Shown here piece after piece: positions 22,826 to 30,864 of a DNA stretch of 64,000 nucleotides (positions are counted from its first letter, which is position 1; each line of letters opens with the position of its first letter). This stretch comes from Arma custos. Its lineage: Eukaryota > Arthropoda > Insecta > Hemiptera > Pentatomidae. The DNA is taken from the NCBI GenBank assembly GCA_037127475.1, contig CM073765.1, forward strand, positions 71,996,165 through 72,060,164. The letters run 5' to 3'. The notes beneath the pieces were generated by a model. It did not search any database. It was not told where the DNA came from and saw only the letters and a program-made list of their open reading frames with translations. The translations under genes were made by a program, and so were the position numbers.

Positions 22826-23176
22826 TTGCATTTGTTTGCAATGGTGGGGGTGATTGAACTTTGTACCGGTCTTGTGAGATGGGTGTGACGTAATTTCATT
22901 AAAACATCGTCGCTTTGTTTACATTTGAGTTGTAGTAGGAGTGTAAATAACCTTGTGACGTAACGGGGCATTGACCGTGTGACGTCAGAGCATGAACCTG
23001 GTGCATTTGTTTTCAATGGTGGGGGTGATTGAACTTTGTACCGGTCTTGTGAGATGGGTGTGACGTAATTTCATTAAAAGAAAAACATCGTCGCTTTGTT
23101 TACATTTGAGTTGTAGTAGGAGTGTAAATAACCTTGTGACGTAACGGGGGCATTGACCGTGTGACGTCAGAGCATG
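22826..23176. repeat. Tandem ~178-bp units inside left TIR
   Basis: Two consecutive units share the blocks CAATGGTGGGGGTGATTG, GTACCGGTCTTGTGAGATGG and TGACGTCAGAGCATGA. The first lacks about 5 bases (AGAAA) present in the second, giving a spacing near 175 rather than 181. Confidence 0.85.
22980..22987. promoter_or_regulatory. CRE-like TGACGTCA site (one of five)
   Basis: The full CREB/ATF palindrome TGACGTCA occurs here, at 23162-23169 and 23283-23290 on the left side, and at 35586-35593 and 35767-35774 in the right arm. Repeated perfect sites in a viral-type terminus suggest transcription-factor binding (inference). Confidence 0.5.
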
Positions 23177-23887
23177 AGTCACAGCTGGTCCACCTCCCCG
23201 CTTCCCAGTATGCGTTTCTCAGCAGTTCATACTTTATCTCACGGATGATAAGGCGCTGTAGTAGTGCGTAAAAATGACCTTGTGACGTCAGTTCCGTCAG
23301 AGCAGACACCACTATCGTACTTTGAATTATATTCAAAGTGATCAAGGGAAAGAATTTTACAACTCAAAGTTTAATTCTCTGATGAAAAAAAAAATACTCT
23401 ATTAATCATTATTCTACTTTTACCTCAATGAAGGCTTCCATTGTAGAAAGGTTTAATATCCAGATGTATATCTTGTAGAAAAGGTTTTGAAGAGAAAAGG
23501 AAACAAGTTGTACGTGAAGTGGTTGGGATTGGAAGAACGCAGCTGGATTGACAGAAAGGATATTGCATAATGTTGTGAAAGAAGAAAAAAACACTCTGAT
23601 ATTAGACATTTATTTTTTTTTTTTTTAATCCTGTTACAACAAAACGTTTATTAAAAACATTCCTAAAATATAAAATAGGATTTTTTTATTGACTTGTTGC
23701 TGCTATAACATGTAAAATAAAATCTAGTGATTGATAATTAATGTTCTTGTTTTTTTTTTTTTTAACCTACACTTCTATGATTTAAGTAATCATTTATTTA
23801 TTCATTTATTAATGTTTTAGAATTAATTAATTACAACTATTATATACTTATAACTACAATTACATATAACAATTAACAATTATATAA
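23177..23887. other. Left subterminal non-coding region
   Basis: About 710 bp lie between the left TIR and the polymerase stop. It begins with moderately GC-rich sequence including one more TGACGTCA (23283-23290), then becomes T/A-rich. Several TTTATT runs near 23790-23850 read as AATAAA on the minus strand and could polyadenylate the polymerase transcript. No credible gene is seen. Confidence 0.6.
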
Positions 23888-26800
23888 CTAATGCAATGAA
23901 TAATGGCCGTAAGGTAGCGTATCTGTATTGTTAATTGCTGTATGGCGTTTATCATCATATGGGGAAAGAGACTTTTTATTTATTAATACTGTTTGCACTT
24001 GATGTCTTTTTGATTGTATAATTTGAAATTGACTGTACATCGACTCGTAATTTCTTATAGTATTTAAATAATCTTGAAATGTGAATTCACGAACTGCACA
24101 TTTTTTAATCCCTTTGGATCGTTTTATAAGTAAACCATGTTTAGTTATAAATGAATACATTTTTGGTCTTAAGCCAACGTATTCAACAATTGGATCTCCA
24201 GCTGTTTCATCTTTGAGCATTCCTACAATTTTTTTGTTTTTGTCAGAATAAGAACGATGCTCTGTCGGATAATTACTTGTATCGAAATAGTCTTTTAAAT
24301 TGTTACTTATGTCGTCGTATATATCTTCTGTATTAATAAGGTATAGAAGTGAATCGGTGTCTATATAGCACAGGTTTATATTTTGCGGACCATAAGCTTT
24401 TAAGAATACGTCATAATGTAATTTGTACATTAAAACCTTTGAAAGTTCCAGTATGCTAAAACCGACATAAAGGGGCTTATCAAATACAATTTTTTCCTTC
24501 TCTAACTGGACGGATACTACATTTTCAGTGAAAATTATTCTCTCTTTGAAATTTGGCTTTTTAACTAGTTTGTTTAACGATCTTTTATTTGTTACAATTT
24601 TTAGGTCTATTCGTTTTCTAACGTTTTCCATAAATTTCCCAAAACAGGAGTTGTTCATGAGTTTGAAAAAATCTGACTCAAAAGGATTGGTAGACTTAGC
24701 TCTATGTTTGCTATTTAAATTAATGTATGGAGCCAACCAATTCTTTTGGTTAAATTTTAAAACTCTATGTATTTTTTTCAATTTAATCCCGAGATTTATA
24801 GCTTGTTTCAAGTTAACATAATGCACGATATAACGGGTTTTTGGTGTGAGTGTCGTTAGTAACTTTTCTGTAGTTTTATTGCAAGGGGGTTTTAATCTTT
24901 CGGGTAATAAAGGTAGTTGACAGTGCAAATCGTGTATGGCTTTAGGGTAATCAATGTCTACATCAAGTATGTACCCAACTTCAGAGTCATCGGGAACGTT
25001 TAACACGTCTAAATCTTCATTATGCCATTTAAAATCACTATATGGAAGGAAACAGTTCATTGCATAACCATACAAATTATTTACATCAGCATACATTAGG
25101 TAGCTAATGGGCAGATTTGGATCATAATCATCTACGTAACAATTATTTGCTTTGGCATAACGCTTGACAACTTGTGTAATACCTCCTCGAATTCCTTTTT
25201 CGATAAATAATACCATATCTAGGTCTTTTATAATGTCTAGCTCAATGTTTGTGGTTTTTAACATTGCTTCATAGCTAAGGCCCGGAAGAGACATAAAATA
25301 GGCTGGATCTAAGCGATATATATCTATACAGAGTTTACGAAATTTTTCAAAGACTTCGCATAATAAAATTACATCTGTTTTTATATACATTTCGGTATAC
25401 TCTTTTAAGTTCTTTATATTGAAGGTTTTCCAAATGGTTTGAGCATGTTGATAATCAGAATTAGAAATATTTTCTAAAGTTAAATTGTTGTAAAATTTCT
25501 CTATTGCAGGTAACTTAGTTTCCTCCAACCGCGCGAAAGAATTTATGTAAGAATACGGGTAAATTCCTTTTTTTGTCAGCAATTCAACTTTGGTTTCTTC
25601 AGAAAATAACTGGTACAAATGAGGGAATGTGATTGAATGATTCACAGAACCTTTCTTCATGTTTTGTACTAGGGTGTCTAGGCTAGCTGCTAAAAATTTA
25701 TAACTGTCTACGAACCTTATTTTAGTTTTACAATTTTTAAATGTTTTAGTGAAACTTATGTATTTTTCTGTGTTACTTGGAATTACAGTAACATCTCCTT
25801 CATGGTCGGCTAAAAAAGGAACAATAAAGTGCGAGTCATAACCCTGAAAGTTATGCATAAATACCGGAATAAAATTGGGAGTTTTTGCTTGTAAATTGCA
25901 ATTGGAATGAGCCGCTCCAATAAACTTAGATGTTACATGATCGTGATGACGTACTTTCTCATCGTTATTTAAAGTTTTCTGGCATATAACGCATAAATCA
26001 GTAGATTGATAAATTAACTTTTCTTGCTCGGTCATTTCAGCCATAGGTTCGACATTTCCATATATTTTATCAGCTCTTTTAGCCAATTCATGTAATGCTT
26101 CCATAAACATTGACATACAGTTTTCACCGGTGAAAATTGATGGTTGTTGTTGATTAAATAATGGTATATCCGCTTTGACCATAAGTGATGCACAAAAGAT
26201 TTTATGATTTTGAACTGATTTTGTCCAAGAAATTGATGGATTTTGTGAAGGACCCTCAATTGGTTCCAGATAGGATTCAAAGTCTGCATATGCTACAATT
26301 TTAATTTTTTGTGTGCATTCGAATTTTTTAAATTTGATTTTATCAGCAACTGGAAAATCCGATCTCACTGGTTTATGCGTACCGCAAAATAATAAATGCT
26401 CCTTTAATCTTTCTTCCGCGTTTTTTCCGCTTTTTGTTTTATATCCCCAGGAAATAGATGTTAAACATCTGTGACAAATTTCTTTGGCAGATTTGTCATC
26501 GGATATTTGTCTACTAACAAGCCGGCTTAAATTTGTGATGTAACAATAGTGCGAATTTCTTTCATTTTGAAGAAACAAAAGGTCAAATCTCTCCTTGTAG
26601 GTTTCTCTTTTGCTTATTCTTAAAGGAAATATATCATTTTTTTCATCTAAACCGTAAACATTAATTAAAACATTGTTTACATTTTCAAATTTTTTAATGT
26701 CTTTCATGGAAGTGGGATATGTAATACAATCGAAATTATAATTATTATCAAAATGTTCATACGACTTAGGATTGCTCGAACCAATAGTTTTGCTTAATAT

Positions 26801-27688
26801 TGCTAATCGAAAACAATCATTGTTTACGTTTTTTACATTAATTACGGCATGCTTGTTTTCTATAACTTTTGGCAATTTAATAAATTGTTTCCCGCTGAGA
26901 GGTTTATATTTAGTTAAATGCAAGTATAGAAAGTTACATGATACAAATGTCCAACCAGAACCTTTAGCTTCAAAAGAATCTAATTCCAAGACTATTTTTT
27001 CGAATGATTCTCTAATATATTCGTCCAAATCGGTTGAAGAATCTATAACTTGCTGACTAGTCTTAAAATTCATATCGGACTTTTCCTCATTATTTTGACT
27101 TATTTTTTTATATGTACAGTCTAACTGTAGATTAACTTTAAATATATTCCATTGAGCCAAATATGATTTTAAAATCTTAATCAATTTTTCTTTGTTTACT
27201 TCTAAAAATGTTTTCGGAATTATGTTTTTATCCCGATTTTCAATATAAAAATCTAAAACTGTATTATCAAATGCAGCCTTTTTAATGCCTTGTTCATACG
27301 TGATTAAGCTACTGAGTTGTTCCTTATGATAAAGTTTATATTTCTTAGGAGAACTAATTCCTTTTTCTGCACTATTAACACTGGAGAAAGATGGTATGTT
27401 TGAATGTGTCCGTTTTTTAAATGGTAAATGAAGTTGAGATTGTTTCAAAGATGACCCAGCAGGAGTTTGGAAATTTTCCATTGCTAACGATTGGCTACTG
27501 TGGCCCACGAACGCTTGAAGGGAACTGATGCGCTTTTTTTTTTTCTCACATACAATTTTATGTCGTGAACAGCTAAAATTTGATTTAAATTCGCGACTGC
27601 AATTTGTGCACGAATGAAATTCCCATTTACATATATGAGAACTTAAATTTTGTAATAAGAGCCCACATTTTGTACATAAAACATCCAT
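23888..27688 (-). CDS. Protein-primed family B DNA polymerase (pPolB)
   Basis: This 1266-residue polymerase would copy the linear element by protein priming at the termini. Residues 1-47 hold a pair of Cys/His zinc fingers. Residues 237-300 match the region with a KGSGW motif found upstream of Polinton polymerases. The exonuclease motifs are intact: DFE at 469-471, N613 to D618 (NFQGYD), and Y768/D772. A Cys-His cluster at 566-597 (CVIC, HHDH, C) resembles an HNH/endonuclease VII-type zinc site inserted in the exonuclease region. The polymerase motifs are intact: motif A D868 with NLYG, motif B K1009 to G1017, motif C YIDTDS at 1108-1113, and KMY at 1176-1178. An in-frame TAA sits just upstream of ATG 27688, which fixes the start. 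Length and motifs fit a working enzyme. It is the last gene of the leftward block. Confidence 0.96.
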   Translation of the reverse strand: MDVLCTKCGLLLQNLSSHICKWEFHSCTNCSREFKSNFSCSRHKIVCEKKKKRISSLQAFVGHSSQSLAMENFQTPAGSSLKQSQLHLPFKKRTHSNIPSFSSVNSAEKGISSPKKYKLYHKEQLSSLITYEQGIKKAAFDNTVLDFYIENRDKNIIPKTFLEVNKEKLIKILKSYLAQWNIFKVNLQLDCTYKKISQNNEEKSDMNFKTSQQVIDSSTDLDEYIRESFEKIVLELDSFEAKGSGWTFVSCNFLYLHLTKYKPLSGKQFIKLPKVIENKHAVINVKNVNNDCFRLAILSKTIGSSNPKSYEHFDNNYNFDCITYPTSMKDIKKFENVNNVLINVYGLDEKNDIFPLRISKRETYKERFDLLFLQNERNSHYCYITNLSRLVSRQISDDKSAKEICHRCLTSISWGYKTKSGKNAEERLKEHLLFCGTHKPVRSDFPVADKIKFKKFECTQKIKIVAYADFESYLEPIEGPSQNPSISWTKSVQNHKIFCASLMVKADIPLFNQQQPSIFTGENCMSMFMEALHELAKRADKIYGNVEPMAEMTEQEKLIYQSTDLCVICQKTLNNDEKVRHHDHVTSKFIGAAHSNCNLQAKTPNFIPVFMHNFQGYDSHFIVPFLADHEGDVTVIPSNTEKYISFTKTFKNCKTKIRFVDSYKFLAASLDTLVQNMKKGSVNHSITFPHLYQLFSEETKVELLTKKGIYPYSYINSFARLEETKLPAIEKFYNNLTLENISNSDYQHAQTIWKTFNIKNLKEYTEMYIKTDVILLCEVFEKFRKLCIDIYRLDPAYFMSLPGLSYEAMLKTTNIELDIIKDLDMVLFIEKGIRGGITQVVKRYAKANNCYVDDYDPNLPISYLMYADVNNLYGYAMNCFLPYSDFKWHNEDLDVLNVPDDSEVGYILDVDIDYPKAIHDLHCQLPLLPERLKPPCNKTTEKLLTTLTPKTRYIVHYVNLKQAINLGIKLKKIHRVLKFNQKNWLAPYINLNSKHRAKSTNPFESDFFKLMNNSCFGKFMENVRKRIDLKIVTNKRSLNKLVKKPNFKERIIFTENVVSVQLEKEKIVFDKPLYVGFSILELSKVLMYKLHYDVFLKAYGPQNINLCYIDTDSLLYLINTEDIYDDISNNLKDYFDTSNYPTEHRSYSDKNKKIVGMLKDETAGDPIVEYVGLRPKMYSFITKHGLLIKRSKGIKKCAVREFTFQDYLNTIRNYESMYSQFQIIQSKRHQVQTVLINKKSLSPYDDKRHTAINNTDTLPYGHYSLH

Positions 27689-27899
27689 ACCTTATGACAC
27701 AGATACTTCCCCTAGGCCGATATTCACGCTTTTCTTATTTACTAAAACTTAAGATGTATGTATTTTTGCACTTCCCTCCGTATTTCATCTTCAATAATCC
27801 TAAAAATAAAAAAAAATCTTACTTTTTTATTCTGAAAATTAAGTATTAATAATTTTAAAATTTTAAATTAAGTATTAATTTAATTGATCGCAATAACAA
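27689..27899. other. Spacer upstream of pPolB
   Basis: This 211-bp AT-rich spacer separates the small OB-like gene from the polymerase. It holds no frame of note. The upstream gene ends with a strong splice-donor-like sequence (GTGAGT on the minus strand, 27919-27914), so this spacer may be part of an intron. Confidence 0.45.
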
Positions 27900-28142
27900 T
27901 TAATGATATGAAAACTCACCGTCATACTGCTCTATCTCCTCATCGGTGAAACATTCGCGGTACCTCTTTGGAAGAAAGGTTCGGATGAGTTCTCCTTCCT
28001 CTCCCTCTATGATGGCCTGCAGTGATTGGCCGTATTCAGTATTTTTTAAATTGAGTTTAAGTATTTTATATGCCGCTCCCTCTTCTAATTCTCCTATTGT
28101 CTTATAGGCTGTAAGACCGTTTAATTTATTCAAAAGAGTCAT
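27900..28142 (-). CDS. Small OB-fold-like protein (possible ssDNA-binding)
   Basis: The 80-residue product starts at the ATG at 28142, immediately after a CAG splice acceptor. Its pattern (YKILKLNLKNTEYGQSL, an acidic strand, then LPKRYRECF) resembles the short beta-rich domain found beside replication genes in Polintons and some insect transposons. That pattern is suggestive of an OB-fold single-strand DNA-binding protein, which would suit strand-displacement replication by the neighbouring polymerase. The fold is inferred from pattern only, with no catalytic signature. The frame ends EQYDGEFSYH; GTGAGT within the last codons could be a donor that swaps this C-terminus in a spliced form. It lies between the coiled-coil/ATPase pair and pPolB on the same strand. 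Confidence 0.7.
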   Translation of the reverse strand: MTLLNKLNGLTAYKTIGELEEGAAYKILKLNLKNTEYGQSLQAIIEGEEGELIRTFLPKRYRECFTDEEIEQYDGEFSYH

Positions 28143-28241
28143 CTGCAATGTTTATAACAATCATTGTTAAAATGATTCAATATTGTCAAGATTTTTATCA
28201 TAATGTTAAGATTAGTTAAAACAAGTAGCTTAACAACTTAC
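28143..28241 (-). other. Predicted 99-nt 5' leader intron
   Basis: On the minus strand the donor is GTAAGT (28241-28236) and the acceptor is TTGCAG ending at 28143, directly before the ATG at 28142. An AT-rich body and a short length suit an insect-type intron. Splicing would join a leader of about 55 nt to the small OB-like gene. Confidence 0.55.
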
Positions 28242-28323
28242 GTTTAAGCAGTGACTAGCGACAGCGGAGAGCATAACACGGAGGCAAAACAGAGTGACGT
28301 AGGCCAGTGGCTGAAGAGGGAAC

Positions 28324-28332
28324 GCTTATAAA
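28324..28332 (-). promoter_or_regulatory. TATA element for the leftward replication genes
   Basis: CTTTATAAG on the minus strand lies about 80 bases upstream of the predicted leader donor, leaving room for a start site near 28300. It could drive the OB-like gene and pPolB. Confidence 0.45.
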
Positions 28333-28356
28333 GACTTGGAATAGGTGGTATCATGA

Positions 28357-28471
28357 CCATATATGGACACAAATATAACCGCTGAGCAAAGAATAATGGA
28401 AAACGGGTAGGTTGCATCGCGATGACTCATGCTCTGACGAATCTGTCATCACATGGTATGACCATATATGG
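28357..28471. promoter_or_regulatory. Two CArG-type boxes and an AP-1-like site
   Basis: CCATATATGG occurs at 28357-28366 and 28462-28471 in near-identical context (ATGACCATATATGG), 105 bp apart. TGACTCA lies between them at 28423-28429. These match serum-response and AP-1 consensus sites. They sit in the ~325-bp gene-free interval between the OB-like gene's TATA element and the coiled-coil gene. Confidence 0.45.
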
Positions 28472-28567
28472 GAATGGAAATATAGAGAACCGAGAATGCA
28501 ACTATGCGAATGTAACTCACAGACAAGGTTGATTATTATTACCGTTTATCTGTAATATTTATAACCA

Positions 28568-28942
28568 TTAGATTGCTATCACTATGCTAGGATTAGTTTT
28601 TGTATCATCGGATGAAATGTTTGTAGCTCTTTTGTAATAAGATGTTTTTGGCACTAATGCTGATTTTCTGTAAATATTAACAGACTCTATCTCACTTTTA
28701 TCAGGGGATTCGCCCCAAACATCACTCTCTCTTCTTTTTATTCTTTTGGGCGTCGATGCAAGTTCCGGTTTGGCCTGGTACAATTGTACTGATTGTTTAA
28801 TGTCTTCTAGAGGTTGAAGCACGGGTGTAAAGAATTCTTGTCGACCTTTTTCAATATCTTGGAGACTACGCTTCAAAGACTGATATTTGTTTTTCAAAAT
28901 CTCGCTAGTTTTTATAATCTCACGAGTGACTCTTGGGTCCAT
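28568..28942 (-). CDS. Coiled-coil Polinton protein of unknown role
   Basis: The 124-residue product has an N-terminal half of charged helix (residues 6-60, many K/E/L heptad-like positions) predicted to be coiled coil. It is followed by a basic stretch (PKRIKRRES, near 84-92) that could act as a nuclear-localisation or DNA-contact segment, and then a Ser/Thr-rich tail. The start codon lies 9 bases after the ATPase stop, so the two are probably one transcription unit. Proteins of similar size and build commonly accompany the ATPase in insect Polintons. I do not recognise a named family. A structural or scaffolding role is possible but not shown. Confidence 0.72.
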   Translation of the reverse strand: MDPRVTREIIKTSEILKNKYQSLKRSLQDIEKGRQEFFTPVLQPLEDIKQSVQLYQAKPELASTPKRIKRRESDVWGESPDKSEIESVNIYRKSALVPKTSYYKRATNISSDDTKTNPSIVIAI

Positions 28943-28951
28943 GACTGCTCT

Positions 28952-29656
28952 TTATATATCCACAATGAATGTATCGATTCCTTTTCTAAAACGCCCATTG
29001 TTCAGGTCTCTACTTTTGTCAATGACGAGATAACTAAAAGAATCTTTCCAACATAACGAACACATATCTTTAAAAAGTGAAAAACTTAAATCTGGAGTGC
29101 TTACATGTTCTTCGTAAATATGTTTCAAATTTAACTCATCTTGAGGAAATACTATTAAAAAATTAAAGTTACATCTGATAAGGTGTCTCGGGATACAAAC
29201 ATAACTTTGTGTTAAATAAAAGCAATCAAGGTTCATGTGACGACCATAACTAAAATATCGTTTAATTATATCCTGATCTTCCATAGTCACATCATCGAAT
29301 ATACAGACCGAATTGGATTCAACTTCTTGAGGCAATTCTTTTGCATCTTCAAATTCGAATAATCCTATTTCAGGAACTAGATTTATGATACTTTTTAAAT
29401 ATTGATATTTCGGTTGATGTAAAGTTTTTCCGAAAAGATACACATTTTTAAATTTTAAGCCATTCGGATTTAATAAAAGTCCAATCATGATATTAGTCTT
29501 TCCGCATCCGCTTGGTCCACAAATCGATGCCCTAATGGTGCTTGGTAATAATGAACTGTGCCTCCTCTCTGAATCCCACTTAACAGGGGAGAAGTCAGTA
29601 GTAGAGAAACGTTGTCCTTGTCTAACTAATTTCATTCTGAATGCAAACAACATCAT
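28952..29656 (-). CDS. FtsK/HerA-type genome-packaging ATPase
   Basis: The 234-residue P-loop ATPase would pump DNA into the capsid. Walker A is GPSGCGKT at residues 47-54 and Walker B is CIFDD at 118-122, with a downstream LTQSY segment (148-152) in the sensor position of the A32-like packaging ATPases of viruses and Polintons. The length is usual for the family. The start is MM; a second Met at residue 8 begins a KLVRQGQRF segment and could be the real start. It is the first gene of the leftward block, sharing a 62-bp divergent promoter with the virion genes and followed 9 bp later by the coiled-coil gene. Confidence 0.93.
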   Translation of the reverse strand: MMLFAFRMKLVRQGQRFSTTDFSPVKWDSERRHSSLLPSTIRASICGPSGCGKTNIMIGLLLNPNGLKFKNVYLFGKTLHQPKYQYLKSIINLVPEIGLFEFEDAKELPQEVESNSVCIFDDVTMEDQDIIKRYFSYGRHMNLDCFYLTQSYVCIPRHLIRCNFNFLIVFPQDELNLKHIYEEHVSTPDLSFSLFKDMCSLCWKDSFSYLVIDKSRDLNNGRFRKGIDTFIVDI

Positions 29657-29718
29657 CTTTCCTCTGTATATATATATATATATATATATATCTCAGTTCT
29701 TTATTTTCCAAGTACAGT
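29657..29718. promoter_or_regulatory. 62-bp divergent promoter with (TA)n core
   Basis: The whole spacer between the ATPase start (minus) and the phospholipase/pX gene start (plus) contains a (TA)n run at about 29668-29691 that can serve as a TATA box in either direction. It is followed on the plus strand by CTCAGTTCT, which resembles an arthropod initiator (TCAGT). It divides leftward and rightward transcription of the element. Confidence 0.65.
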
Positions 29719-30489
29719 ATGGTTCGTAGGACTCGCAAAGGAAGAGGCTTGCTGAACAGTGTTATTAACAAGTTACCAATTGAATTACACCTTCCGGGAT
29801 ATCAGTATTGCGGGCCGGGTACGAAATTAGAAAAACGTTTAATTGCGGGTGATAGTGGAATAAACAAACTTGATAGAGCTTGTAAAGAACACGATATAGC
29901 TTATCGCAAACATACGAATATGGATAGTCGCAAACAAGCGGACAAGATCCTAGCTGATAATGCTTGGAAACGAGTTAAAGCTTCAGATTCGTCATGGGGA
30001 GAAAAAGTTGCAGCTTGGCTAGTTACAAATGTCATGAAGGCGAAAGGGAAAACTGGTTCAGGTTTAAAAAATAAGAAAAAGAAAGGGAAGATAAATTTTA
30101 TGGATTTGGTTAAATCGTCAAAGGTTGATGATGTATCATCAATTCTGAACGCATCGAAAGTGGCGTATAAGAAGGCTAAAAAACATTTACGCGGTAAGGT
30201 GAATCCTTTACCGCCTAGAATTCTACCGCTACCAAAGGAGGGAGGCTTTCTCCAATTTCTTGTACCGTTGATGGCAGGACTTTCCGCTGTAGGATCTTTG
30301 GCAGGAGGAGCTGCGAGTGTGGCAAAAGCGATCAATGAGACGAAAGAGGCCAAACTTAAATTAGACGAGCAAAAGAGACATAACATGGCAATGGAAGGTC
30401 AGAAAGTTGGTGATGGACTTTATTTGAAGCCCCACAGGGATGGTTACGGTCTGTTTATAAGCCGACAAAAAAGACCTAGAAAAATATGA
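29719..30489 (+). CDS. Phospholipase A2 domain plus pX-like tail (virion protein)
   Basis: The 256-residue product starts at MVRRTRKGRG; a frame extends upstream through the (TA)n promoter but is unlikely to be translated. Residues 26-65 form a parvovirus VP1-type phospholipase A2 core: calcium loop YCGPGT (30-35) and catalytic HDIAY (H58, D59). Such domains breach endosomal membranes during entry in parvoviruses (family knowledge). A Lys-rich linker (107-124) follows. Residues 175-205 form a GGFL-initiated, Gly/Ala-rich hydrophobic segment like that of adenovirus pX-type core or membrane-active proteins. The C-terminus is basic. The combination suggests a minor virion component acting on membranes and DNA. 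Confidence 0.88.
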   Translation: MVRRTRKGRGLLNSVINKLPIELHLPGYQYCGPGTKLEKRLIAGDSGINKLDRACKEHDIAYRKHTNMDSRKQADKILADNAWKRVKASDSSWGEKVAAWLVTNVMKAKGKTGSGLKNKKKKGKINFMDLVKSSKVDDVSSILNASKVAYKKAKKHLRGKVNPLPPRILPLPKEGGFLQFLVPLMAGLSAVGSLAGGAASVAKAINETKEAKLKLDEQKRHNMAMEGQKVGDGLYLKPHRDGYGLFISRQKRPRKI

Positions 30490-30528
30490 CTACCAAATAA
30501 ACCGTTGACCGATCTTGAATTAAATTAT

Positions 30529-30852
30529 ATGGCTAAAGATTTAAATATTCAAAATTTTCGTGGAGTATTTATGATCGATAATCTCCCTAAATATCCGAAT
30601 AAATATGAGACAGCTATTATAAACTTGCAAACAAGTTCAGAACCTGGTTCTCATTGGGTGTGTTATGTGAAAAAAGATAATCTTGTGAAATACTTTGATT
30701 CGTTTGGAAATTTGAAACCACCACCACAGCTACTTGACTATTTCAAGGGTTCAAAAATAACTTACAACAGACGTCGTTATCAGAAGTGGAATACTCAGAT
30801 TTGCGGACATCTCTGCTTAAAGTATTTAGCTGATGTTTCTCATAAATTTTGA
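30529..30852 (+). CDS. Adenain-like cysteine protease
   Basis: This Ulp1/adenain-type maturation protease is 107 residues from the first in-frame ATG. The triad is H42 (GSHW), D57 (YFDSFG) and C92 (CGHLC), with Q85 as oxyanion-hole candidate. Family alignment suggests the protein begins earlier: the open frame extends back to 30490 with conserved-looking residues (PLTDLELNY) but no ATG. The nearest upstream ATG (30486), overlapping the previous stop, is in a different frame and ends after four codons. Thus either initiation is non-ATG (a TTG lies at 30505), the internal Met is used, or a one-base change has cut off the start. It would process capsid precursors, consistent with its place between the core and penton genes. 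Confidence 0.9.
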   Translation: MAKDLNIQNFRGVFMIDNLPKYPNKYETAIINLQTSSEPGSHWVCYVKKDNLVKYFDSFGNLKPPPQLLDYFKGSKITYNRRRYQKWNTQICGHLCLKYLADVSHKF

Positions 30853-30864
30853 TCATTCATAATC

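Larger units (their letters stand above)
22499..23176 (+). repeat. Polinton left terminal inverted repeat
   Basis: This matches the reverse complement of the right end nearly base for base from AGTAGTTGG inward. The inner part holds two tandem units of about 175-180 bp, each with a run of Gs, a TGACGTCA site and a GTTTACAT motif. It also contains a 19-bp palindrome near the tip and the 14-bp palindrome CCGCGTCGACGCGG. Short open frames here are by-products of the tandem unit. Confidence 0.93.

Noticed and set aside
22497..23345. Several 63-81-codon frames in the left TIR (and matching ones at 35557-36273)
   Set aside because: They repeat with the tandem unit and appear in both arms in mirrored form. 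Composition and stops vary with unit number, so they are treated as by-products of the TIR.
24528..24821. Plus-strand frames across pPolB (also 26772-27056)
   Set aside because: Antisense shadows of the polymerase.
29641..29718. Upstream extension of the phospholipase/pX frame
   Set aside because: It reads through the (TA)n promoter, giving an IYIYIY peptide. MVRRTRKGRG at 29719 is the natural start.
29901..30386. 161-codon minus-strand frame opposite the phospholipase/pX gene
   Set aside because: Antisense shadow of a clearly coding gene with family motifs on the plus strand.
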